Shown here piece by piece: positions 10,541-21,213 of a stretch of 64,000 nt of DNA; positions within the stretch are counted from its first letter, which is position 1, and each line of letters opens with the position of its first letter. Source of the DNA: Ascoidea asiatica (lineage: Eukaryota; Ascomycota; Saccharomycetes; Ascoideales; Ascoideaceae); NCBI GenBank assembly GCA_001600695.1, contig BCKQ01000011.1, positions 83,162 to 147,161 on the forward strand. Direction: 5' to 3'. A program made the position numbers and the translations under genes. The notes below the pieces were generated by a model that did no database searches, had not been told where the DNA came from, and saw nothing but the letters and a program-made list of their open reading frames with translations.

Positions 10541-12457
10541 ATGTCTCCCAAAAATAATAAATATTCAATTCAAAATTTATGTAATCCATCAAATTCTTCG
10601 TTACCTAATAGTAATAATAGTAATAATAATGAAATAACTTCAACTAAATCAAGGATAAAAAAAAGACATTTCGATGAAGATATAGATGATAATATTTCAA
10701 ATTCAAATGATTTAAATAATCTAAATAATTTATCAAGAACTTCAACTTTAACTGCTTCAAATAATAATAACAATAATAATAATTTTATTCATGAAGATGA
10801 TGAAATCTTACAAGCTGTTCAAGCTTTAGATCAACTTAAAAGATCTGGTTCAGTAGATAGTTTATCTTCAATTAATATTAACTATAATCAAAATTCANTA
10901 ACTTTAAATAATTCCATTTCAAATTCTTCTCTATCAATCAATTCCTCACAAAATATTCTTACCAATAATAACAATCTCATCANTAATCCTATTAACAATT
11001 CTATCAACAACAATAATAGCTCAAAAGAATCTTTTTTTGAAAAAGTAACAAGTTACTATAATGCTTCAAAAAATTATTCTTCAACTTTTAAAAATAGTGC
11101 TGAATATGTTGAAAAAAAAGCTTATCCAATAGTTCAAAAGTTCAATACTCAACAACAGCAACAACAACGTCCGCTTCACTTTAATCAACAATTACCTTCA
11201 TTAGCTGATTTATTTCAAAGAAATATATTACCATTAACTAATAATAACAATAATAATAATAATAACAATAATAACAATAACAGAAATAACAATAATAATA
11301 ATATATCCTTTTTCAATAATCCTAATTTTCATTTCAATAATAAAAATTTAAATTTATCTGATTTAACAATGAATTTTACAATTGAAAGTCAAAAAAATTT
11401 AAAATTATTATTAAAAGTTTTAAAATTAGCAAATAATAGATTAAGTAATGGTGTAACAAATTTACAATCTTTAATTAATCAAAAAGAACAAAAATTATTA
11501 ATCAAAAAACAACATATACAAGAACAACAACAACAACAAAAAGAACAATCAAAACAAAATAGTGATTATATTATCAATAATAATAATAATATTAATATTA
11601 ATAATAACAATAACAATAATAATAAAAGAAAAAAAATTGTTGATGATGGTTTAAATTTAGCTAAAAAAGATATTGTAAATACTGTTAAAAAAGCAGTAAC
11701 TGTAATATCTAAATTTACTGGAAATTCATTACCTGAACCTGCAAGATCAAGTGTAAGAAATTTATTATTAACATTACCTCAAAAATTAGCAAAATCTTTA
11801 AATACCCCAATTACTGAACCTTCAACTCCAATTCCAACTCCAATTTCTCTTTCAACTCCAAATTCAAACAATGTTCAAAATGATTCAATACCTGGTTCTC
11901 CAATAACAGGTTCTCCATTACCTGGTTCTCCATTATCTTTTCATTCAATTGAAAATAATAATAATTTTCAAACTTTATCAGCAACAAGTTCAATAACAAG
12001 TATGAATTCAATAAATTCTTTAAATTCTACAACTTCAATAAATTCTTCTGAAAATGTAAATAATGTAAGATTCAATGATACAAATACTAAAATTTTAATT
12101 TTAGCTAAAGAATCTCTAGATTCATTTGCTAATATAATTAAAATATTTGATGATAATTTAAATAAAGCTGAAGGTTGGGTTAATACTAAAAAATTTCAAA
12201 ATGATAATGAATTAATTAACACTAATAATATAATAACTAATAATAATGATGAAATTATTCAAGATAAATCAAATTTAAAAAACAATATACCGTCCAATGA
12301 TATTAATATAACAAATGATGAAAAAATTATCAAAAATAATAGTACCGTTAATGAAAATAAAAATATAGATTTACCCAAAGACAAAAATAACGATGAAGAA
12401 ATTAACCAAACTAAAACTGAAACTGAAATACTCTCAAATGAAAGAACAGAAAATTAA
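10541..12457 (+). CDS. OPI1: Opi1, phospholipid-synthesis transcriptional repressor
   Basis: 638 aa (S. cerevisiae Opi1 is 404; the excess is mostly Asn/Gln runs). Conserved blocks appear in order: DDEILQAVQALDQLK (about 86), FFEKVTSYYNASKNYSSTFK with VEKKAYPIVQ (about 165-205), a leucine-rich helix after FTIESQKNLKLLLKVLKLANN (about 280-310), a polybasic NKRKK segment leading to AVTVISKFTG and LPEPARSSVRNLLLTLPQKL (about 385-420), and a C-terminal helix SLDSFANIIKIFDDNL (about 525) that corresponds to the activator-interaction domain. Opi1 senses phosphatidic acid at the ER and represses Ino2/Ino4 targets in the nucleus. I do not see a clear FFAT motif for Scs2 binding. Poly-Asn tracts at about 228-250 and 345-362 are AAT/AAC-coded. 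Two UAS-INO-like sites upstream fit the known inositol feedback on this gene. Confidence 0.85.
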   Translation: MSPKNNKYSIQNLCNPSNSSLPNSNNSNNNEITSTKSRIKKRHFDEDIDDNISNSNDLNNLNNLSRTSTLTASNNNNNNNNFIHEDDEILQAVQALDQLKRSGSVDSLSSININYNQNSXTLNNSISNSSLSINSSQNILTNNNNLIXNPINNSINNNNSSKESFFEKVTSYYNASKNYSSTFKNSAEYVEKKAYPIVQKFNTQQQQQQRPLHFNQQLPSLADLFQRNILPLTNNNNNNNNNNNNNNRNNNNNNISFFNNPNFHFNNKNLNLSDLTMNFTIESQKNLKLLLKVLKLANNRLSNGVTNLQSLINQKEQKLLIKKQHIQEQQQQQKEQSKQNSDYIINNNNNININNNNNNNNKRKKIVDDGLNLAKKDIVNTVKKAVTVISKFTGNSLPEPARSSVRNLLLTLPQKLAKSLNTPITEPSTPIPTPISLSTPNSNNVQNDSIPGSPITGSPLPGSPLSFHSIENNNNFQTLSATSSITSMNSINSLNSTTSINSSENVNNVRFNDTNTKILILAKESLDSFANIIKIFDDNLNKAEGWVNTKKFQNDNELINTNNIITNNNDEIIQDKSNLKNNIPSNDINITNDEKIIKNNSTVNENKNIDLPKDKNNDEEINQTKTETEILSNERTEN

Positions 12458-13694
12458 ATCGAATTAGGGAATAATTACCATTATTTCAATATAATCATTA
12501 ATATAATTTAAAATTAATAAATGAACTATCGTATAAATGAAACGAGTTTTACTTTCAGCTATGATTATCTATTTAACCAATTATATTTTTTTGAAAAAAA
12601 GATAACCAATCAGTAATAGCAGCATAAAAATGAAATTTATACATTTCTGCTTTGGATTCATCCTATGGATTTAGTCTTTTATTGTGAATTCTTGGAGATT
12701 TCTTGGAAAATCTTGGACAGTCCTTGGAAAATTCTAGGTATATTTTCGATAATTAATAAGAATATTCTTGAACAATTGTGGTGCTGCTCAAAACTGAAGT
12801 TACCAAAAATCTATATATTTGTCAATAGCATTTTATTAAAGTCTCATTGATTATTATAAGGTAGATAGTACTTTATATATTTTATACATTTTATCTATTC
12901 TCTTTTGTTTTCGTAAGAATATAAATCTGGATCATTTATAAAAAAAAAAAGGGTCTTTTGAATATTAGCATAATTGGGATCCTGTTTACACAGACTATTG
13001 ATTCGAAGAGAAAAATATGTAAGTCACATGATTATTTTGCCACAAACTCAACAACTCAATTTATCTGAAATTACTTTTAATATAGCAANAAAGCTTGATC
13101 ACATGAAAAATAGTGGACGCTGCTAGCAAAAAAGCTAAAAGTGGAGTGGCTGAGTTTGTGGAAACAGAACATNTTATTTTCCTTTGATAACCTTTTCCGA
13201 AAAAAAATTCCGACTTCCGCGGTTTTCTTAAGTGGACCGTGTGCTAAATGCCAAGCAGGGCCAATATTGCTGAGAAAAAAAGAAATACAGCAGGTAATTT
13301 GTGTGTGTTATTAAAGAAACTTAAAGGTACTTAGTCATCTACTTATGTTTTTGATTCCGCAAAAAAAATATTTATAAGTGAAATTACAAATAATGAAAGT
13401 TTTTGGATTGCTTTTTACTGGGAATATCTTTTAGATTTTGAGATCCCTGAATTTANTCCAATTAGAGATTCTCATAGCTGTTTGAAGAGAACTCAACTTC
13501 AATGCCAAGAAAGATAAACAAATTCGAAATGATTCGAGTTCTTTGATTAAAAAATCAACAAAAGGGATTGCTGTTATAAATAGAGTACCAATTATCCTAA
13601 AAATGATATTATTGAAGAGCTTTATTTAATTAGCTGATATTACAAATATTAACAAAATATATTATTATTCAAAAAAATCAAATATTTAATAATA
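12458..13694. other. Intergenic region upstream of the ENA ATPase
   Basis: 1.24 kb between two same-strand genes. There is a GC-richer block at about 13020-13300 that includes a CCGCGG at about 13217. No gene seen; the short ORF at 12665-12850 has no supporting features. Confidence 0.4.
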
Positions 13695-16600
13695 ATGTCA
13701 TTTGAAAACAATCGAAATGATAATGAGATAAACAGCGCCTCAAGTCTTTCTTTTTTGCCTTATCAGGCTTCAATTAAAGATGTTGAAAAATATTTCCAAA
13801 CAAATATTAATGTTGGTTTGAAAGAGAATCAAATTAATCAATTACTTAAAAAATTTGGTGAAAATAGCCTAGGAAATGATGATAAAATTCCGTATGGGAA
13901 AATCTTTATGAGACAGGTATTTAANGCAATGATTTTGGTTTTATTGATTTCAATGATTATTGCATTATCCATAAAAGATTGGATTTCAGGTGGTGTAATT
14001 TCATTTGTCATAGTTATAAATGTTTCTATCGGTTATTATCAAGATATTAATGCAGAAAAGACAATGGGTTCTTTGAGATCTTTATCTTCTCCAACTGCAA
14101 GGGTTATAAGAAATGGTAATGATTTAACAGTTCCAACTAAAACTGTTGTACCTGGTGATATTGTTATTGTCAAAATCGGTGATACAATTCCTGCCGACTT
14201 AAGAATAATAGATTCTCTTAATTTCGAAACAGATGAAGCTTTATTGACTGGTGAGTCTTTACCAATTAATAAAAATCATACTTCAATTTTTAATTCAAAT
14301 ATTCCAATTGGTGATCGTTCAAATATGGCCTACAGTTCTTCAACTGTTTCTAAAGGTAGGGCTTCTGGTATTGCTGTTGCAACTGGTTTAAATACTGAAA
14401 TTGGAGTCATTGCAAATTCTTTAAAAAAGAAGAAAATCAATTTCAGACAAATTGAAAAAAAAAAAAATGGTTCACCCTCAGGTTTTGCTTATGTAAAAGC
14501 ATTCGTTGGTACAATAAAGGATATTGTTTTTTCTTTTCTTGGTATTAATGTCGGTACTCCTTTACATCAACGTTTATCAAGATTAGCTTGTTATTTATTT
14601 CTTATAGCTGTTTTTTTTGCAATTATTGTAATGGCTTCTCAAAAATTTAAAGTGAACTCTAATGTTGCAATATATGCAATATGTGTTGCTTTATCAATGA
14701 TTCCTTCTTCTTTGGTTGTTGTTTTAAGTATAACAATGGCTGTTGGTGCTTCTGTAATGCTAACAAGAAATGTAATTGTTAGGAAACTTGATTCTTTAGA
14801 GGCTCTTGGATCTGTTAGTGCTATTTGTTCGGATAAAACTGGTACTTTAACTCAAGGAAAAATGATTCTTAGAAATGTTTGGATTCCAAGTGTTGGAACN
14901 TTTGGTGTTTCTGATATTGGTAAACCGTTAGATCCAACTGATAGAAAAATAAAGTTTAGTTTTGGCTCTCCTAAAGAAATCAATGAGAATCTTCCAAATA
15001 CGCAATTTAGATCTGATATCATAACTGAGAATCCTTTCAAATATGAACTATGGCTAAAAACCGCTACTTTAGCTAATGTGTCTGTTGTTTTTCAAGATAC
15101 AAGTGAAGTTGGAAAAGATCCAGAATGGAAAGCTCATGGTGATCCAACAGAAACTGCTATTCAAGTTTATACTACTGCTGCTGGGCTTCCAAGGCATATT
15201 TTAACAGAAGATGATAATAAAGAATATAATCATCTTGCTGAATATCCTTTTGATTCTTCTATCAAAAGGATGACATCTATTTATAAAGAACTTTCAACAA
15301 ATGAAACCAAAATTTACACTAAGGGTGCTGTCGAAAAAATTGTGACTTGTTGCAAATATTGGTATGGTTCAATATCGTGTGCCGATTGTAGTTTAGAATC
15401 GGCTAACAATAATTCTTTAAAAGAACTAACACAAGATGATATTTCTCTTATTGAAAAAAATATGAACTCTTTTGCTAATGATGGATTGAGAGTTTTGGCA
15501 TTTGCAACAAAGGACGGAGACCCTGAAGTTAAAGATTCTGATTGGGCAAAATTGGAAAGAAATGATGTTGAGAAAGATTTAATTTTCTTAGGTTTAGCTG
15601 GAATATATGACCCTCCAAGACCTGAATCTATGAGAGCTGTTAAACAATGTCATAAATCAGGTATACAAGTTCACATGCTAACTGGAGATCATCCTGAAAC
15701 TGCAAAAGCAATTGCACAGGAGGTAGGTATTTTGCCTTATAACTTGTATCATTATGCTGAAGATGTAGTTAAAATCATGGTTATGACTGCTTCCCAGTTT
15801 GATGCTTTAAGTGATGATGAAATTGATAAACTCCCTGTTTTACCTTTGGTCATTGCTAGATGTTCTCCTCAAACGAAAGTTAGAATGATTGAAGCCTTAC
15901 ACAGAAGAAAATTATTCTGTGCAATGACTGGTGATGGTGTTAACGATTCCCCATCTTTAAAAAGAGCTGATGTTGGTATTGCAATGGGAATTTCAGGATC
16001 AGATGTAGCTAAGGATGCATCCGATATTATTTTAACTGATGATAATTTTGCATCAATTTTGAATGCTGTAGAAGAAGGACGTAGAATGGCTGAAAATATT
16101 CAAAAATTTGTTCTTCAACTATTAGCTTGTAATGTTGCTCAAGCTTTATATTTAATGGTAGGATTGGTTTTTATTGATTCTGCNGGTCTTTCAGTATTTC
16201 CATTAAGTCCAGTTGAGGTTTTATGGGTAATTGTTGTCACATCATGTTTTCCTGCAATGGGATTAGGATTAGAAAAGGCAAAACCTGATATTATGGAAAA
16301 ACCACCCAAAGATCCAAAACAAGGAATATTTTCTTGGGAGGTTCTTTGTGATATGGCTGCTTATGGTATTTTGATGGCATGCTGTTGTATGGGATGCTTT
16401 CTAATAGTTATTTATGGTAAAGGAAATGGAGAACTTGGTGTCGATTGTAATGAAGAATATACAGATTCCTGCAATTATGTTTTCAAAGCTAGGTCATCTT
16501 CTTTTATTACAATGACTTGGTGTTGTTTAATTCTCGCATGGGAAGTTATTGATTTTAGAAAATCTTTATTTAAAATGGATCCTGAATCTGATTATCCATA

Positions 16601-16943
16601 TACTCAAGTTTTTAGAGCTTTATGGAAAAATCAGTTTTTATTCTGGTCAGTAATTATTGGATTTATATCAGTTATTCCTATAATTTATATTCCAGTTATA
16701 AATAAAAAAGTATTTTTCCATAAAGCGATTGATTATGAATGGGGCTTGTCTATAGGTTTCACTACTTTATTTTTAATAGGTGCAGAGCTATATTTATGGT
16801 GCAAAAGGATTTATTTTAGACATAGTCCTAATACAGCTAAAAATCCAGAGTACGACCTTGAAAGAAATTCACCATTCGAAAAATATGCATCTTATTCAAG
16901 AGCTACAACTCTTTTTGTTGATGNTATGGTTCAAATGAAATAA
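13695..16943 (+). CDS. ENA1: ENA-type (IID) P-type ATPase, Na+/K+/Li+ efflux pump
   Basis: 1082 aa, normal for the fungal ENA family (about 1,090). The actuator motif TGES is at 185-188. The phosphorylation motif DKTGT starts at D380 within CSDKTGTLTQGKM. KGAVEK (about 540), the P-domain motif MLTGDHPETA (about 662) and TGDGVNDSP (about 745) are intact. About ten membrane spans are visible: pairs near 75-120 and 300-360, and the C-terminal set from about 800. The N-terminal LPYQASIKDVEKYFQ is typical of ENA. These pumps export Na+ at the plasma membrane under salt and alkaline stress. All catalytic residues are present, so it should be active. Four Ns lie in the gene, three at third codon positions. 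PMR2/ENA-like is much better supported than SERCA or PMA. Confidence 0.92.
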   Translation: MSFENNRNDNEINSASSLSFLPYQASIKDVEKYFQTNINVGLKENQINQLLKKFGENSLGNDDKIPYGKIFMRQVFXAMILVLLISMIIALSIKDWISGGVISFVIVINVSIGYYQDINAEKTMGSLRSLSSPTARVIRNGNDLTVPTKTVVPGDIVIVKIGDTIPADLRIIDSLNFETDEALLTGESLPINKNHTSIFNSNIPIGDRSNMAYSSSTVSKGRASGIAVATGLNTEIGVIANSLKKKKINFRQIEKKKNGSPSGFAYVKAFVGTIKDIVFSFLGINVGTPLHQRLSRLACYLFLIAVFFAIIVMASQKFKVNSNVAIYAICVALSMIPSSLVVVLSITMAVGASVMLTRNVIVRKLDSLEALGSVSAICSDKTGTLTQGKMILRNVWIPSVGXFGVSDIGKPLDPTDRKIKFSFGSPKEINENLPNTQFRSDIITENPFKYELWLKTATLANVSVVFQDTSEVGKDPEWKAHGDPTETAIQVYTTAAGLPRHILTEDDNKEYNHLAEYPFDSSIKRMTSIYKELSTNETKIYTKGAVEKIVTCCKYWYGSISCADCSLESANNNSLKELTQDDISLIEKNMNSFANDGLRVLAFATKDGDPEVKDSDWAKLERNDVEKDLIFLGLAGIYDPPRPESMRAVKQCHKSGIQVHMLTGDHPETAKAIAQEVGILPYNLYHYAEDVVKIMVMTASQFDALSDDEIDKLPVLPLVIARCSPQTKVRMIEALHRRKLFCAMTGDGVNDSPSLKRADVGIAMGISGSDVAKDASDIILTDDNFASILNAVEEGRRMAENIQKFVLQLLACNVAQALYLMVGLVFIDSXGLSVFPLSPVEVLWVIVVTSCFPAMGLGLEKAKPDIMEKPPKDPKQGIFSWEVLCDMAAYGILMACCCMGCFLIVIYGKGNGELGVDCNEEYTDSCNYVFKARSSSFITMTWCCLILAWEVIDFRKSLFKMDPESDYPYTQVFRALWKNQFLFWSVIIGFISVIPIIYIPVINKKVFFHKAIDYEWGLSIGFTTLFLIGAELYLWCKRIYFRHSPNTAKNPEYDLERNSPFEKYASYSRATTLFVDXMVQMK

Positions 16944-17000
16944 TTAGTTTTATTTTTATTTTTATTTTTGTTTTTGTTTTTGTTTTAGTTTTTATTTTTT
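16944..17000. repeat. 6-bp T-rich repeat after the ENA stop codon
   Basis: Runs of TTTTTA, then TTTTTG, on the plus strand directly after the stop. This U-rich 3' end may help transcript processing of the ENA gene and of the convergent gene; that role is inferred. Confidence 0.5.
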
Positions 17001-17070
17001 GTTTTAATATATACTTATATATGATAAAAAATTCAAAAAAAATATAGTGTCTATTTTGAAAACTTATTTT

Positions 17071-19392
17071 CTAAATGAATAAAAGAAAGGTGCAAAACAT
17101 ATAAGCAATTTTTTTGAAGATGAAAATGTTTTGGTGGGCTGAATTTTCAAAAGATACTATAGGATCATCTTCTTCAATATCACTGGCATATATAAGCCCA
17201 TCCGATTTTTTCAAATCTTTATTAACATCCTGGGTATTTTGGTTGGTATCAGTAGAAAAATAAGCATTAGTGTTCATATTTTTTGAAATGAGATTTTCAC
17301 GATTAAGCTCTGAATTAGTATTTATAGGAATATTAGTTATTTCTTGATCAAGGTTATTTACTAAAATTAATTGATCAGAATCTGGAAGTGGTCCATTTTG
17401 ATCATCATTTTTATCGTAATAAATAATATTACCCGAATTATCAATTGTTAAATCTGGATTCGAATCATAAATTTCATAGTCTGCATCAAGGGCTTCATTT
17501 TCAGAATTGGATTCAGAATCAGATTGTGAGAAAGATTTAGATTCAAGAATGTTATTATTATTATTAATGTTATTGATTATATTTTCAGTTAATTTGGTAT
17601 TAGCAGTTTGTTCATTAGAAATTTTTTGATTTAAATCTTCATTACGGGTATTGTCTGATTTTGAAATCGGTTGCTGGCTTGGAGTATCATAAGGTAGAGA
17701 ATTTTGAAATTGATCAGCATTAATATCTATGAAATTATCATGATTATCATGATTATCTTGAGAAATAACATTAGAAAAAGGGGATTCAAATTGTGTAACA
17801 TGATATATTTCTTGATTGTCTTCAGGGAAATCATGATAGTTATCTTGGGTGACAGTAGGTAAGGCATTTTGTTTTTGAATAATTGGTTTTTGCGTTTCAA
17901 AATCATGAATTAAAAATTTTGGATTCAAAGAGCTTTGTTTTAATTGTGGTTCATTTGAATATTCTCTTGCGGAAATTTCTGCAATAGGATTTTCATTATC
18001 AGAAATCTCATTATCCGAAACCCCATTATCTGAGATTTCATTATCAGTGATTTCATTATCAGTGATTTCATTATCAGTGATTTCATTATCAGTGATTTCA
18101 TTATCAGTGATTTCATTATCAGTGATTTCTTTATCCGAAACCTCACTATCAGAAGATTCATTATCAAAGGATTCATTATTAGAGTGTTCATTATCAGAGG
18201 ATTCATTATCTGGAATTTCATTATCCAAATTTTCATTATCAGAAACTTTATTATCAATAATTTCAAGATTATTTATCGATCCTTTATTGAAATCTTGTTG
18301 TATTGAGTCATTATAATTTGAAACTTGAACTTGAGGATTATTTTCCAAATTTAACTTAAGTTTTCTATTACGATGAAATTTTTGAATAGATCTTTTTGAT
18401 TTTTTAACATTTTCATTAACTTTTNAAATAGAGGTGTCTGGTGAATTTGATAATGATTGATCTTTTGAATTATCAAAATATTTTTTAAATGGCTCTTTTA
18501 AAGGATCTTTTTTTCTTATATTTTGTTTTAATTTATGAATATTTTTAAGTCTTGATTTAAATTGAGAAACTTCATCATGCCAATCAGCTGTTAAATTACT
18601 CTTTCTATTAGGTATTAGTTTTTCTCTTTTCATTAAAAGAAATTGATCAGGATTATCAATTTTTTTAATTGGAGAAGAAGTATTATCAGATAATATTGAA
18701 GGAATACCTTGAGAATTAGAATTGATTGNAATTTCTTCTAAATTTTCATTTGTAATAAATGATTCAGAATTGATTTGATTGTTGTTTAAGGAAGGATCAT
18801 TATTATCATTATTATTATTAAGATTATTATTATTGAGATTGTCAGTATTGACGAGATTAGTTTGATCAACATAATTGATATCATCAGATTGATTATCTTC
18901 ATTATTCTCAATTGTCTCAATATCAGATTCATTTGCTAAATCTTCCCAATATAAAATAGAATGACTTTCATCTTCATCATCATCGTCATCATTAGTATCG
19001 TTGCCATTATCATTATTATTTTCATTAGATATAACTTCATTTTGAGNATCTAAAAGATTTGAATCTATTATTTCCTTATTAACATTAGATAATTTATTAA
19101 GTTCTAAAAGTTGTTCAATTTTATTTGAAGAAGTTAATTGATCATCATTTATAACTTTTGTAATTAAATCAAGTTGATTATTCTGATTATCTGGAATATA
19201 TGAATCAATTACATCATTTGAATTAATTAATTCGGGAGTATTTCCAATTTCTAGATCATTAGGTAAAGAAGAAGTAAATTGATTTTCAACTAAATTATTA
19301 TTTTCATTTGAAATTGAAGCAGCTAAATTTTTTTGTGAATTTAAAATTAAGATTAAAAAGAATTGAGATATTTTCCAATGGCAGAAAATCAT
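17071..19392 (-). CDS. Acidic Asn/Asp/Ser-rich protein with signal-like N terminus and DNEIT repeats
   Basis: 773 aa, not recognised. The N terminus (MIFCHWKISQFFLILILNSQ) is hydrophobic and could be a signal peptide or anchor. The extreme C terminus (about 752-773, IFIFKKIAYMFCTFLLFI) is a second hydrophobic segment and could be a membrane anchor or GPI signal. In between it is highly acidic and low-complexity, apart from a basic stretch at about 245-315 (LIPNRKSNLTADWHDEVSQF and KNIHKLKQNIRKKDP) that might be a real domain or a dibasic-processed region. A pentapeptide repeat (DNEIT/DNEIS) lies at about 420-455, encoded by a 15-bp tandem array. A surface or secretory-pathway role is inferred from the two terminal hydrophobic segments. 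Three Ns fall at first or second codon positions. Confidence 0.6.
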   Translation of the reverse strand: MIFCHWKISQFFLILILNSQKNLAASISNENNNLVENQFTSSLPNDLEIGNTPELINSNDVIDSYIPDNQNNQLDLITKVINDDQLTSSNKIEQLLELNKLSNVNKEIIDSNLLDXQNEVISNENNNDNGNDTNDDDDDEDESHSILYWEDLANESDIETIENNEDNQSDDINYVDQTNLVNTDNLNNNNLNNNNDNNDPSLNNNQINSESFITNENLEEIXINSNSQGIPSILSDNTSSPIKKIDNPDQFLLMKREKLIPNRKSNLTADWHDEVSQFKSRLKNIHKLKQNIRKKDPLKEPFKKYFDNSKDQSLSNSPDTSIXKVNENVKKSKRSIQKFHRNRKLKLNLENNPQVQVSNYNDSIQQDFNKGSINNLEIIDNKVSDNENLDNEIPDNESSDNEHSNNESFDNESSDSEVSDKEITDNEITDNEITDNEITDNEITDNEITDNEISDNGVSDNEISDNENPIAEISAREYSNEPQLKQSSLNPKFLIHDFETQKPIIQKQNALPTVTQDNYHDFPEDNQEIYHVTQFESPFSNVISQDNHDNHDNFIDINADQFQNSLPYDTPSQQPISKSDNTRNEDLNQKISNEQTANTKLTENIINNINNNNNILESKSFSQSDSESNSENEALDADYEIYDSNPDLTIDNSGNIIYYDKNDDQNGPLPDSDQLILVNNLDQEITNIPINTNSELNRENLISKNMNTNAYFSTDTNQNTQDVNKDLKKSDGLIYASDIEEDDPIVSFENSAHQNIFIFKKIAYMFCTFLLFI
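18016..18135. repeat. 15-bp tandem repeat inside the 773-aa gene
   Basis: About five identical or near-identical 15-mers (TCAGTGATTTCATTA) with diverged copies on both sides (about 17980-18260). Each encodes the pentapeptide DNEIT or a variant. The identical central units point to recent expansion. Confidence 0.9.
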
Positions 19393-19701
19393 TTCAAAAA
19401 TTATTTTTTAACTGAGATTCATAATTGTACTAAAAATTACAAAATTTTATAATTTAATATATGTCTTTTCTTCTATTTTGTAACCAAAAAATACAAAAAA
19501 AAAAAAAAAAAAAAAAAAACAGGAAAACATTTGAAGGAAACTTGAAACTTTCTTTGATATATTTACAAGAAGAATATATAATTATTTTGAGTAAAGCAAA
19601 AACTAAGAGGACCCAAAGAAAAATAAAATTATAACAAACTGTGGAGATTTGAATGGACAAAATGAGAAAAAACACAAAGATATCTCAAAAGTTGAATTGG
19701 A
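19393..19701. other. Intergenic region with long poly-A tract
   Basis: Lies between the 5' end of the 773-aa gene and the 3' end of IND1, both on the minus strand. It contains about 26 consecutive A residues at about 19494-19520. No gene seen. Confidence 0.5.
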
Positions 19702-20832
19702 TCAGGATAGTTTTGATAATATATTCTCAGCAATTTTAAAGTAGCATTTAGCAGATTCAGAAACAGCATCTGCAATCACAATTGGTTTTCCCAAGTCAGA
19801 CTGAAGACATATTTTCTGATCGATGGGAACAGAGCCCAAAAGCAGCAAATTCTGTTTTTGTGCTTCTTGAGCAACACCATCGTTGCCAAAGATCTGGCTC
19901 TCGTGNTGGCAATGGGGGCAAACAAAGCAGCTCATGTTCTGCACCATCCCNAAGAGCGGAACGTGCGCCTTCCGGAACATTGCAATCCCCTTTTTGGCAT
20001 CGACAAGGGCCAAGTCCTGGGGCGTGGAAACAACAACAGCACCATCCACCACAAGCTGCTGTGCAATGGTCAACTGGGTGTCTCCAGTTCCCGGCGGCAT
20101 GTCCACCACCAACACGTCCACGCTGCTCCACTCGACCTGGAACAAGAGCTGCTGAAGCGCCTTCATCACCATCAATCCTCGCCATGCCACCGGAGAAGCC
20201 TCTGAGGGAATGAGATAGCCCATGGACATTGTCTGGACACCGTAGTTGGTAAGAGGAAGAAGCTTTCCTGTGGGTGAGAGTCTGGGTTCTNCAGCGAGAT
20301 TCATCAACTTGGGAACAGAAGGTCCAAATACATCTGCATCAAGCAATCCAATGTTGTGACCCATTTGTTGAAGAGCCAATGCAATATTTGCTGAACAAAT
20401 AAAAGATAATCAAAATGTTAGAAAGTTATAATCTTGTCATAATTGTATGTTACCAGAAGAAAGAACAATTGAATGCATTTCATACAAAACATACCTGAAA
20501 CTGTTGATTTTCCAACACCACCTTTTGCAGATGAAACTAAAATTATTTTTTTAACATTAGGAATTTTTTGTTTGATTGGTAAACCTCTTGAGAAATTTGG
20601 TGCTGGTTTTTTGGGTAATCCCTTTATTATTAGAAAAGAAAAGTAAGCAGAGATTGAATTGAAAAATAGACAGTTAATATCATTGACATTATTGAAAATA
20701 ATTGGTTATTAATACTATGAATTGATCTCAACATACTAAAGGATTCTCATGAAGATTTATTTGAGATAATGAGAAATATCTTTTATTAGTAAAAGAACCT
20801 ATTTTAAATCTTTGTAATATAATTTTGGACAT
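19702..20832 (-). CDS. IND1: Ind1/NUBPL-like Mrp-family ATPase, complex I Fe-S assembly factor (three exons)
   Basis: Exons on the minus strand are 20832-20737, 20621-20495 and 20390-19702, joining to 303 aa. Both introns (115 and 104 nt) have GTATGT donors and AG acceptors. Exon 1 encodes a basic mitochondrial presequence (MSKIILQRFKIGSFTNKRYF). The deviant Walker A KGGVGKST is at 65-72. DMPPGTGDTQLT follows, and the Fe-S-binding CPHC pair is at about C232 and C235 after QNMSCFV. Ind1 delivers Fe-S clusters to respiratory complex I, so its presence implies that complex I is retained. The middle of exon 3 (about 19840-20300) is strikingly GC-rich, with GTG, CAG, GCC and CCG codons unlike every neighbour. 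One CTG codon (19843-19845) falls at a usually polar position. Three Ns lie in exon 3. Confidence 0.88.
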
Positions 20833-21213
20833 TATTTAAATGAATCAAAGAGATAATATTAATATTCTTTTATATTAGTTGAATTGTATTGCTTGATTTT
20901 TGGAGACTTAAATTAATCAACAGATTGCTATTATTTACTTCCGAATAATATAAATTCTTTAATAAAAATCAAATAATAAAAGAGAAAGAGAAAATAAAAG
21001 GTACTAATACTAAGTTTAAATAACCAACTTTTTTCAAATTCTGAATCTTGATTGATTTCTCCGACTTTTTCATTATTAATTTTTATTTTTTTCAAGTATT
21101 TCAAGCTTTACCCCGATTTCAACTAGAAATCAGAGTATTTATGTAAGTAAGTAAGTAAAGTAATGAGTAAATAAGAAAGTAATGAGAAATGAGAAATAAA
21201 ATGAAATATAAGA
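20833..21213. other. Divergent promoter, IND1 / MSS1
   Basis: 381 bp between two mitochondrial genes. AT-rich, with a GTAA-rich stretch (about 21140-21190). No other element seen. Confidence 0.4.

Noticed and set aside
19782-20213. Open frames on both strands overlapping IND1 exon 3
   Set aside because: They are shadows of the GC-rich coding segment; the minus-strand IND1 frame carries all the conserved motifs.
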